From Thermoplasmata archaeon (GTDB lineage: Archaea > Thermoplasmatota > Thermoplasmata > Thermoplasmatales > Thermoplasmataceae): a stretch of DNA of 7,549 nucleotides. Location: assembly GCA_021802165.1 (NCBI GenBank), contig JAKAAU010000069.1, positions 1-7,549 on the forward strand. The letters are read 5' to 3'. The notes under the pieces were generated by a model. The model was not told where the DNA came from, searched no databases, and worked only from the letters and a program-made list of their open reading frames with translations. Made by a program: the position numbers and the translations under genes. The first letter of the stretch is position 1; every line of letters starts with the position of its first letter. Of the stretch, positions 1-6,127 are shown piece by piece.

Positions 1-1046
1 ATTTTCAATCCCTTGGGGCAGAGGTGTATATAGCTGTTGCTGATCTTGAATCATATGCAACCAGAGGTATAAGCTTTGAAAGAGCCCGTGAAATAGCTAT
101 AAATGAATATATAGTTAACTACATTTCCATGGGATTAAAACCGTGCAAAATTTATTTCCAGTCAGAAAATTTTGATACACAGAGCCTGGCATTTATACTT
201 TCAAATGGGACAAATATGAATGAACTCAAAGCCATATATGGCCTTAATGACTCGTCGTCCATGCTACATGTTAATTCCCCCATAATACAGGCTGCCGATG
301 TACTTCACACACAGATGAGGCATCTGGGAGGACCAAGACCGACTGTGGTACCGGTGGGCGTTGACCAGGACCCTCATATCAGGCTGATGCGTGACCTGGC
401 GAAAAGGCTCAGAATTTACAGTGTAAAGTCAGACCATGGAAAAATATCCGTGTTTATTAAGGGCACCGAGAGTCCTGAAAAATATATTGATAATGCCATG
501 GAAGAACTTTCGGCCAGCAGCTATGAATGCACTCCCAACTATGAATACCGAGCTATATATATTAAAAATTCAAAGGAAGAAGAGAGAATAAAAATAGATA
601 TGATACTTGCAAATCTGGAGGGAGGATTCAATGAATACGCATTTGTTGAACCGTCAGCAACATTCCAGAAACTGGAAACCGGCCTCAAGGGCGGAAAAAT
701 GTCATCGTCCGTTCCAGATTCACTGATAAGCCTGAATGATTCACCAGCCGATGCAACCAAGAAAATCAAACATGCAGTAACCGGTGGCAAGCAGACTGTT
801 GAAGAACAGAGAAAATTAGGTGGGAATCCTGATATATGCCCTGTGTTTGAACTGTATAAATACCACAGCAATGATGATAAATATGTCACCAGGGTATACG
901 AGGAATGCATAGGGGGTGTTAGAATGTGCGGGCAATGCAAATCAGAGGCTGGGGAAAATATCTCAAAATTCCTAAAAAATTTATCTGAAAAGAAGGATGA
1001 ATCATTTAGAAAGATAGATGATTACCTCATAAAGAGGTCATCCTGA
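1..1046 (+). CDS. trpS: Tryptophanyl-tRNA synthetase, 3' part (5' end outside window)
   Basis: Class I aminoacyl-tRNA synthetase that charges tRNA-Trp with tryptophan in the cytoplasm. The frame is open from base 3 and gives 347 residues. A GTG at 24 could pass for a start, but the codons before it (FQSLGAEV) continue the conserved Rossmann-fold wording (LGAEVYIAVADLESYATRG), so the gene begins upstream and the HIGH motif region is missing. Seen here, in visible-residue numbering: the archaeal/eukaryotic TrpRS signature DQDP at 121-124 followed by HIRL and RD; the class I KMSKS-type loop as KMSSS at 232-236; and the C-terminal RKLGGNPDICP stretch. Cysteines at 279, 302, 309 and 312 form C-x22-C-x6-C-x2-C, the spacing of the [4Fe-4S] site known in Thermotoga maritima TrpRS. 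The TGA stop overlaps the convergent mtnA gene by 25 bp. Identity as TrpRS is strong; iron-sulfur binding is inference. Confidence 0.95.
   Translation, partial: FQSLGAEVYIAVADLESYATRGISFERAREIAINEYIVNYISMGLKPCKIYFQSENFDTQSLAFILSNGTNMNELKAIYGLNDSSSMLHVNSPIIQAADVLHTQMRHLGGPRPTVVPVGVDQDPHIRLMRDLAKRLRIYSVKSDHGKISVFIKGTESPEKYIDNAMEELSASSYECTPNYEYRAIYIKNSKEEERIKIDMILANLEGGFNEYAFVEPSATFQKLETGLKGGKMSSSVPDSLISLNDSPADATKKIKHAVTGGKQTVEEQRKLGGNPDICPVFELYKYHSNDDKYVTRVYEECIGGVRMCGQCKSEAGENISKFLKNLSEKKDESFRKIDDYLIKRSS
974..979 (-). terminator. T-run (minus strand) downstream of mtnA, possible terminator
   Basis: Six A on the plus strand read as six T in the mtnA transcript, about 42 bases beyond its stop. 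The tract is within the trpS coding end, so the two convergent genes would each terminate inside the other. Weak evidence. Confidence 0.2.
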
Positions 1047-2038
1047 ATAAGATTGTGCAGTTTTTTAAGTTCCTCTGGCTTGAATATTCCATATTCGGTG
1101 ATGAATGCGGTAACATATTCATGGGGCGTTACATCGAAAGCGGGATTTTTTGCATGCCCTTCTACAGGACCAAGTCTGGAGTTGTTTACCATGAGAACCT
1201 CGTTTTCATCTCTTTCCTCTATGGGTATCCCGTCCCCATTTTTGAGAGAAAAATCAAATGTGCTCCCGGGGGCAGCAACGTAAAACGGTATATTATTTAC
1301 CTTTGCAAGAACAGCCTTTTCATATGTTCCTATCTTATTTGCAAAATCACCGTTGGCAGCAATCCGATCAGCGCCCACTATGGCAAGATCAATATCCTTA
1401 TTTTTCATGAAATGCCCGGCCGCATTATCTGCTATTATGGAATAGTCTATACCCTCCTGCTGCAGCTCCCATGCAGTGAGCTTTGCTCCCTGTAGCCTTG
1501 GTCTGGTTTCATCCACATAAACAAATATTTTTTTGCCTGAATCGTGGGCAATCCTCATGGGTGCCAGCGCTGTTCCCCAGTCCACGACGGCCAGTGCTCC
1601 TGCATTGCAGTGTGTAAGTATTCTATCATCAGACTTTATTAGGCTATTACCGTATTCACCTATCTTCCTGGATCTTTCAGTAATTTCCAGTGCATATCGC
1701 CTTGCCGCAGATTCAGCGAATTTATTTGCCTTCATATAATCTATTGCCTTAAATAAATCATATGCTGTAGGTCTGGAAGAAGAGATTGTTTTTACGGCTT
1801 TGTCCATATCTTCCTTATCCCTGAATGCCATGGCAAGTCCATATGCAGCCGTGACGCCTATGGCGGGTGCACCCCGAACAACCATATTTTTGATTGCATA
1901 GTAAATATCATCGCTGTTCTTAGCAGTATATATCTCTATAGATTCTGGTATTTTTCTCTGATCAATAAGCTTAACCTGATTATCTTCGTACCACACGGCG
2001 AGAATTGATCTTGATTCTCCATTTATGTTGACTTTCAT
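1022..2038 (-). CDS. mtnA: S-methyl-5-thioribose-1-phosphate isomerase (MtnA, aIF-2B/R15Pi family)
   Basis: Predicted cytosolic aldose-ketose isomerase that converts 5-methylthioribose-1-phosphate to methylthioribulose-1-phosphate in salvage of methylthioadenosine. The 338-residue length is normal for the family. Motifs in order: LIDQRKIP (24-31), RGAPAIGV (55-62), THCNAG (142-147) with the catalytic Cys144, DETRPRLQGAKLTAWEL (176-192), VGADRI (221-226) with the catalytic Asp224, NKIGTY (234-239) and IPIEER (271-276). THCNAG and IPIEER favour MtnA over the related ribose-1,5-bisphosphate isomerases and eIF2B subunits. The ATG at 2036-2038 is chosen because the family N-terminus begins about 20 residues before LIDQRKIP. 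No Shine-Dalgarno sequence precedes it, while a TATA-like box is centred about 26 bases upstream, which suggests a leaderless mRNA. Activity on 5-deoxyribose-1-phosphate is a known alternative for the family and cannot be excluded. Confidence 0.93.
   Translation of the reverse strand: MKVNINGESRSILAVWYEDNQVKLIDQRKIPESIEIYTAKNSDDIYYAIKNMVVRGAPAIGVTAAYGLAMAFRDKEDMDKAVKTISSSRPTAYDLFKAIDYMKANKFAESAARRYALEITERSRKIGEYGNSLIKSDDRILTHCNAGALAVVDWGTALAPMRIAHDSGKKIFVYVDETRPRLQGAKLTAWELQQEGIDYSIIADNAAGHFMKNKDIDLAIVGADRIAANGDFANKIGTYEKAVLAKVNNIPFYVAAPGSTFDFSLKNGDGIPIEERDENEVLMVNNSRLGPVEGHAKNPAFDVTPHEYVTAFITEYGIFKPEELKKLHNLIQDDLFMR
1061..1066 (+). terminator. T-run downstream of trpS, possible archaeal terminator
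   Basis: A run of six T lies 14 bases after the trpS stop codon. Archaeal RNA polymerase can terminate at short oligo-T tracts without a hairpin. The run sits inside the 3' coding end of mtnA on the other strand, where it encodes lysines, so it may be only a coding coincidence. Confidence 0.25.
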
Positions 2039-2059
2039 TATGGAATATGATTGGAAAAG

Positions 2060-2067
2060 ATATTAAA
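2060..2067 (-). promoter_or_regulatory. TATA-like box of mtnA promoter
   Basis: On the minus strand this reads TTTAATAT, preceded by an A-run (2068-2072) in the place of a BRE. Its centre is 25-26 bases from the A of the mtnA ATG, which is the usual TATA-to-start-site distance in Archaea. This implies transcription starting at or next to the ATG (leaderless), in agreement with the absence of a Shine-Dalgarno sequence. Confidence 0.5.
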
Positions 2068-2072
2068 TTTTT

Positions 2073-2090
2073 CATGAGAATTTTCTCATG
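2073..2090. repeat. Perfect 8-bp-arm inverted repeat between divergent promoters
   Basis: CATGAGAA, two bases, then TTCTCATG: a perfect dyad with 8-bp arms. It lies 5 bases upstream of the mtnA TATA-like box and about 21 bases upstream of a TATA-like box facing the tRNA/rpo genes. The position suits an operator for a dimeric transcription factor. As RNA it would form only a strained 2-base-loop hairpin, and no T-run follows it closely, so a terminator is less likely. Confidence 0.5.
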
Positions 2091-2111
2091 TGGCATTGCA
2101 AAAACTAAAAC

Positions 2112-2120
2112 TTTAAAATA
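2112..2120 (+). promoter_or_regulatory. TATA-like box for the tRNA-Lys/rpo unit
   Basis: TTTAAAATA is the best archaeal TATA-like match facing the tRNA, preceded by A-rich sequence (CTAAAAC) that could serve as a BRE. A start about 26 bases on (near 2142) would give a 5' tRNA leader of roughly 45 bases for RNase P removal. A second candidate, TTATATCAT at 2151-2159, would start transcription near 2181, only about 8 bases before the tRNA. Sequence alone cannot decide between them. Confidence 0.4.
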
Positions 2121-2188
2121 CTATTTAGTAATATCATTACACAACAAAAGTTATATCATTCAAAGAAATATAGCTGACTACATATTAT

Positions 2189-2262
2189 GGGTCCGTAGCT
2201 CAGCTAGGTAGAGCGTCTGGCTTTTAACCAGGCGGTCAGGGGTTCAAACCCCCTCGGACCCG
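2189..2262 (+). tRNA. tRNA-Lys (anticodon UUU)
   Basis: A full cloverleaf can be drawn over 74 bases. Acceptor stem GGGTCCG (2189-2195) pairs with CGGACCC (2255-2261), with discriminator G at 2262. D stem GCTC/GAGC is at 2198-2201 and 2211-2214. Anticodon stem TCTGG/CCAGG (2216-2220, 2228-2232, one G-T pair at its base) holds loop CTTTTAA with anticodon TTT at 2223-2225. The variable region has 5 bases. T stem AGGGG/CCCCT encloses loop TTCAAAC at 2243-2249. There is no intron, and the 3' CCA is not encoded (TTT follows). It is divergent from mtnA and ends 13 bases before rpoH with no T-rich terminator between, so co-transcription with the polymerase genes is likely. Confidence 0.97.
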
Positions 2263-2265
2263 TTT

Positions 2266-2271
2266 AGGTGA
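2266..2271 (+). promoter_or_regulatory. Shine-Dalgarno sequence of rpoH
   Basis: AGGTGA matches the archaeal anti-Shine-Dalgarno (GGAGGTGAT complement) and lies four bases before the ATG at 2276. It falls in the 13-base gap after the tRNA, so it stays on the mRNA if the tRNA 3' end is cut by tRNase Z after base 2262. Confidence 0.6.
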
Positions 2272-2275
2272 AAAT

Positions 2276-2536
2276 ATGAGCAAGTTCAATGTGCTAGAGC
2301 ACGAAATTGTGCCAGAACATCATCTGGTTCCAGTAGAAGATGAGGAAAACGTTTTAAGAAAGCTTAATGTGACCAAGGATGACCTGCCCAAAATCGGTAT
2401 TAACGATCCAACTATCAAGGCATTAGAGGAAATACATGGAAAACTTGAACCGGGAAGAATAATTAAAATTATCCGGAAGAGCCCTACGGCAGGGTATTAT
2501 GAGTATTATAGAGTTATTGTAAAGAGTGTGATATGA
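2276..2536 (+). CDS. rpoH: DNA-directed RNA polymerase subunit H (Rpb5 C-terminal homologue)
   Basis: Small assembly subunit of the archaeal RNA polymerase, equivalent to the C-terminal domain of eukaryotic Rpb5, located near the downstream DNA end of the jaw and contacting the largest subunit. The 86 residues show the family wording in order: [12 protein letters not shown] (4-15), [11 protein letters not shown] (30-40), the NDP motif (43-45), and the diagnostic [12 protein letters not shown] (62-73) with a terminal YYRVIV strand. There is no N-terminal Rpb5 jaw domain, as normal in Archaea. The loop [10 protein letters not shown] is a few residues longer than in many homologues (KALGAKPG type). 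The ATG is supported by AGGTGA just upstream. The gene directly follows tRNA-Lys, and its stop is one base before the rpoB ATG, which implies translational coupling. Confidence 0.96.
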   Translation: MSKFNVLEHEIVPEHHLVPVEDEENVLRKLNVTKDDLPKIGINDPTIKALEEIHGKLEPGRIIKIIRKSPTAGYYEYYRVIVKSVI

Positions 2537-2543
2537 AATGAAT
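2528..2543 (+). repeat. 16-base junction repeat, copy 1 (rpoH/rpoB)
   Basis: GTGATATGAAATGAAT spans the rpoH stop and rpoB start and is identical to bases 6112-6127 at the rpoB/rpoA1 junction. It contains GTGAT (Shine-Dalgarno-like) five bases before the ATG used. Here the first TGA (2534-2536) ends rpoH and the second ATG (2538) starts rpoB. Confidence 0.75.
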
Positions 2544-5500
2544 CCTATTTTAGATGCGTTTTTTAAATCAGAAAGTGTTGTTAATTACCAGATAGATTCA
2601 ATGAATTATTTTTATGCCTCAAAAAACAATCCGGACAGCATAATGCAGCAGATTGTTGATGAAACAAAAATATCTGATGATGCAACTCCTGGAGTTATAG
2701 AACTTGACCCATCAAAAACAAGGGGCAAGGACATAAAAATATATTTTGGAAGGGATAGAGAAAATGGAAAGGCCATAGGAGATCCAACAATATGGGTAGA
2801 AAAACCGGAAATAAAAGAAGCTTCCGGTGCCTCAAATCAAATCACTCCACAGGAAGCAAGACTCAGGGATCTGAATTATATGGCACCCATTATTTTGCGG
2901 CTACGTATTGTTGAGGATGGCATAGAAAGAGATGCAAGCACAATAAAAATAGGAGAAATACCCGTAATGGTGAGATCGAAGATATGCACACTTTCAGAAC
3001 AGAATCTCGATCTATATATAGAAAAAAATAATGGGCCTATAGATGAAACAAGAGAAGAAAAACTCAGATATGTTGATGAGGACCCAACAGACCCCGGAGG
3101 TTATTTTATAATAGGAGGATCAGAAAGAGTTATTGTTTCACTTGAAGATCTAGCACCTAATAAGATTCTCGTTGAGTATGAGGAAAAATACGATTCCAGG
3201 TTAGAGGTTGCAAAGATATTTTCACAGAAAAGTGGATTCAGGGCGCTCATATCCCTGGAAAAGGGCAGTGATGGAATAATAAATGTATCAATACCCACCG
3301 TTGCAGGAACTGTACCGCTAGTAATTCTGATGAAGGCACTTGGAATAGACAAGGATGTTGATGTCCACGATGCCATATTTTCGGATCCGAGGATGGACCC
3401 ATTGATTTATGCGAATATAGAGGATTCCAAGAACCCTAAAGTATTGCCTCCTAATGGAGTAAATAACAGTGAGGATGCACTTTCATACCTTGAGAAAAGA
3501 TTTGCAGCGGGTCAGGCAAAGGAGTTCAGGGACAAGAAAATAACACAGATGCTGGACAGGGCACTTTTACCGCATCTGGGAGATGAAGTTTCTGATAGAC
3601 TGAAGAAGGCAATTTATCTGGGTAGAATGGCAAGATCATTGCTTGAACTTAACCTTGGAATGAGGCATGTTGACGATAAAGATCATTACGCAAATAAGAG
3701 AATAAAACTTTCAGGTGATTTGCTGGATGAGCTTTTCAGAAACGCTTTCCAGTCCGTCATGAAGGATTTAAAATACCAGCTGGAGAAGACGTACAACAAG
3801 AAAAGAGGAATAAGATTGAGACCGGCTGTAAGACAGGATTTACTAACTCAGAAAATTCTGCATTCCATGGCAACCGGGAACTGGATAGGTGGGCGTACCG
3901 GAGTTTCCCAGCTTCTTGACAGAACATCCAATATGTCTACACTGAGTCATTTGAGGAGAATTATTTCACCACTGACTAGATCGCAGCCACATTTTGAGGC
4001 AAGGGACCTTCATCCAACACAGTGGGGAAGAATATGCCCGAATGAAACGCCTGAAGGCCAGAACTGCGGTCTGGTTAAAAATGCGGCATTGATTATCAAT
4101 GTAACACAGGGAATAGACCCTGATATTGTCCTGGAAGAGCTCCGGGGAATGAACATTTATGATGTAACAAGGGAAGAGGCATCGGGCAGGGTATATCTCA
4201 ATGGTGACTTTATCGGATACCATGATGATCCTGCTATACTTACAGAAACCATAAGAAATTTGCGAAGATCGGGGAAGCTATCCAATGAAGTGAATGTAAA
4301 ATTTGATTCAAACACAAATGAGGTAATCATTAACTGTGACAGGGGAAGATTGAGAAGACCATTATTTGTTGTCCGTGATGGAAGAACTGTCCTCAATGAA
4401 GAAATGCTTGAGAAGCTCCGCATGGGAGAATATACAGTAAGTGATCTTATTTCCGAGGGAGCCATAGAATGGCTCGATGCTGAGGAAGAAGAAAACGCAT
4501 ATATTTCGGTATTTCCATTTGACTTCCCCGCAAACTGCCCGGATTGTGGCAAGGTGCTTTACAGAAACAATGTCACATGGGTAAACCCAGGTTCAGATGA
4601 TGTTGTTCTGGAATGTGATGAATGCCATGCCCACTTCAAGGGAATAAACCAGCTTTCAAAGGAACATACACACTGTGAAATAGATGCTTCCATGATACTT
4701 GGAGTTGTTGCATCACTTATTCCGTATCCTGAGCATAATTCATCGCCACGAATTACTATTGCATCTGCCATGATAAAGCAGTCCATAGGAATCCCACAGG
4801 CTAATTTCAGGATAAGGACTGATACCAGAGGCCACTTGCTGCACTATCCACAGATACCACTGGTTACTACAAAAGTTATGGATTTCATAAGATACAGGAG
4901 AAAGCCGGCTGGTCAGAATTTTGTTGTTGCCATAGTATCGTACCACGGTTACAATATGCAGGATGCAATTATTATGAACAAAGCATCCATAGAAAGAGGA
5001 CTAGGAAGAAGCTCATTCTTCAGGACGTATACAGCAGAGGAGAGAAGATATCCCGGAGGCCAGGAGGATAGATTCGAGATTCCCAGCCATGATGTCCTCG
5101 GTGCAAGAGCGGAAGATTATTACAAGAATCTTGATGAAAATGGTGTTATATTCCCTGAATCAAAGGTAGAAGGCTCGGATGTACTTGTTGGAAAAACATC
5201 TCCACCAAGATTCCTGGAGGAAGAGAACGCAGATAAACTCGGACCTCTGAGAAGAAGAGAATCATCCATAACAGTGAGACCGACAGAATCTGGATATGTA
5301 GATAATGTGTTTCTAACAGTATCAGAAAGCAATAGCAGGATAATAAAGGTAAAGGTCAGGAGCGATAGAATACCGCAACCAGGTGATAAATTTGCTTCAA
5401 GGCATGGACAGAAGGGAGTCATAGGCCATGTAGTTCCACAGGAAGATATGCCTTTCAACGAGGATGGAATTATACCTGATTTACTATTCAATCCACATTC

Positions 5501-6125
5501 AGTACCCTCAAGAATGACACTTGGTCATGTCCTTGAAATGATGGGTGCAAAGGTTGCAACTATGAGCGGAGACAATATAGATTCTACTATATTCGACGGA
5601 GAGCCTGAAAAAAGCCTAAGGGAACAACTCAAAACATACGGTTTCCGTGAATCCGGTAATGAAGTTATGTACGACGGAATTACCGGAAAAAAATATGATG
5701 TTGATATATTCATGGGAGTAATTTACTACCAGAAACTGCATCACATGGTTGCAAGCAAGTTCCATGCAAGATCTAGAGGGCCAGTGCAGATACTTACAAG
5801 ACAGCCAACAGAAGGAAGATCCAGGCAGGGAGGTCTCAGATTCGGAGAAATGGAGAGAGATACATTAATTGCTCATGGGGCATCCATGGTTATAAAAGAT
5901 CGTTTGCTAGATCAGAGTGATGGTACAATACTCTATGTATGCGGGAATCCAACCTGCGGACACATAGCAATATATGATTTCAGAAAGGGTACTTTGAGAT
6001 GTCCTGTTTGTGGAAATACCGGCAATATATACCCTATTGAAACCAGTTACGCATTTAAGTTAATGAGGGATGAATTGAGTTCCATGGGAATTGTAATGAG
6101 ACTGGAACTGGGTGATATGAAATGA
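2538..6125 (+). CDS. rpoB: DNA-directed RNA polymerase subunit B (undivided RpoB, Rpb2 homologue)
   Basis: Second-largest catalytic subunit of RNA polymerase, forming one side of the cleft and contributing to nucleotide binding and RNA-DNA hybrid holding. It is a single 1195-residue chain, not split into B'' and B' as in methanogens and haloarchaea, and roughly 70 residues longer than I recall for Sulfolobus or Thermococcus. Landmarks: [15 protein letters not shown] (103-117) of the protrusion; [20 protein letters not shown] (189-208); [20 protein letters not shown] (492-511); [13 protein letters not shown] (644-656); [11 protein letters not shown] (728-738); [20 protein letters not shown] (804-823); [12 protein letters not shown] (949-960); and the anchor region [20 protein letters not shown] (1089-1108). 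The C-terminal zinc ribbon uses C1135, C1140, C1155 and C1158. Unusual points: a second Cys4 cluster (C667, C670, C693, C696) in an apparent insertion, and NMQDA where many homologues have NMEDA. It ends in a 4-base overlap with rpoA1. Confidence 0.98.
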   Translation: MNPILDAFFKSESVVNYQIDSMNYFYASKNNPDSIMQQIVDETKISDDATPGVIELDPSKTRGKDIKIYFGRDRENGKAIGDPTIWVEKPEIKEASGASNQITPQEARLRDLNYMAPIILRLRIVEDGIERDASTIKIGEIPVMVRSKICTLSEQNLDLYIEKNNGPIDETREEKLRYVDEDPTDPGGYFIIGGSERVIVSLEDLAPNKILVEYEEKYDSRLEVAKIFSQKSGFRALISLEKGSDGIINVSIPTVAGTVPLVILMKALGIDKDVDVHDAIFSDPRMDPLIYANIEDSKNPKVLPPNGVNNSEDALSYLEKRFAAGQAKEFRDKKITQMLDRALLPHLGDEVSDRLKKAIYLGRMARSLLELNLGMRHVDDKDHYANKRIKLSGDLLDELFRNAFQSVMKDLKYQLEKTYNKKRGIRLRPAVRQDLLTQKILHSMATGNWIGGRTGVSQLLDRTSNMSTLSHLRRIISPLTRSQPHFEARDLHPTQWGRICPNETPEGQNCGLVKNAALIINVTQGIDPDIVLEELRGMNIYDVTREEASGRVYLNGDFIGYHDDPAILTETIRNLRRSGKLSNEVNVKFDSNTNEVIINCDRGRLRRPLFVVRDGRTVLNEEMLEKLRMGEYTVSDLISEGAIEWLDAEEEENAYISVFPFDFPANCPDCGKVLYRNNVTWVNPGSDDVVLECDECHAHFKGINQLSKEHTHCEIDASMILGVVASLIPYPEHNSSPRITIASAMIKQSIGIPQANFRIRTDTRGHLLHYPQIPLVTTKVMDFIRYRRKPAGQNFVVAIVSYHGYNMQDAIIMNKASIERGLGRSSFFRTYTAEERRYPGGQEDRFEIPSHDVLGARAEDYYKNLDENGVIFPESKVEGSDVLVGKTSPPRFLEEENADKLGPLRRRESSITVRPTESGYVDNVFLTVSESNSRIIKVKVRSDRIPQPGDKFASRHGQKGVIGHVVPQEDMPFNEDGIIPDLLFNPHSVPSRMTLGHVLEMMGAKVATMSGDNIDSTIFDGEPEKSLREQLKTYGFRESGNEVMYDGITGKKYDVDIFMGVIYYQKLHHMVASKFHARSRGPVQILTRQPTEGRSRQGGLRFGEMERDTLIAHGASMVIKDRLLDQSDGTILYVCGNPTCGHIAIYDFRKGTLRCPVCGNTGNIYPIETSYAFKLMRDELSSMGIVMRLELGDMK
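6111..6116 (+). promoter_or_regulatory. Shine-Dalgarno sequence of rpoA1 inside the rpoB end
   Basis: GGTGAT lies five bases before the rpoA1 ATG at 6122 and encodes Gly-Asp near the RpoB C-terminus. It supports 6122 as the start and coupling with rpoB translation. Confidence 0.6.
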
Positions 6126-6127
6126 AT
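6112..6127 (+). repeat. 16-base junction repeat, copy 2 (rpoB/rpoA1)
   Basis: Identical to bases 2528-2543. In this copy rpoB reads through the first TGA in another frame (GAT ATG AAA TGA) and stops at 6123-6125, so the rpoA1 ATG at 6122 overlaps the stop as ATGA. Confidence 0.75.

Noticed and set aside
24..26. GTG as the start codon of trpS
   Set aside because: In-frame codons before it encode FQSLGAEV, which is conserved TrpRS sequence, and the HIGH region must lie further upstream; the gene is simply cut by the window edge.
539..940. Open frame of 133 codons antisense to trpS
   Set aside because: Antisense shadow of a gene with clear TrpRS motifs; Ser/Pro-rich, low-complexity composition typical of a reverse-strand reading.
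1055..1495. Open frame of 146 codons on the plus strand right after trpS
   Set aside because: It lies fully antisense to mtnA, whose family motifs are intact from end to end; the peptide resembles no family I know and has no convincing ribosome binding site.
2073..2090. Palindrome as a hairpin terminator
   Set aside because: The RNA loop would be only 2 bases, both flanking genes start away from it, and no transcript is expected to end there; an operator fits the position better.
2262..2275. Missing CCA at the tRNA 3' end as a defect
   Set aside because: CCA is often added after transcription in Archaea, and all stems of the cloverleaf pair properly.
4157..4552. Antisense open frame of 131 codons inside rpoB (and similar ones at 3101-3376 and 5120-5491)
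   Set aside because: Serine-rich shadows of conserved RpoB segments, without start signals or recognisable domains.
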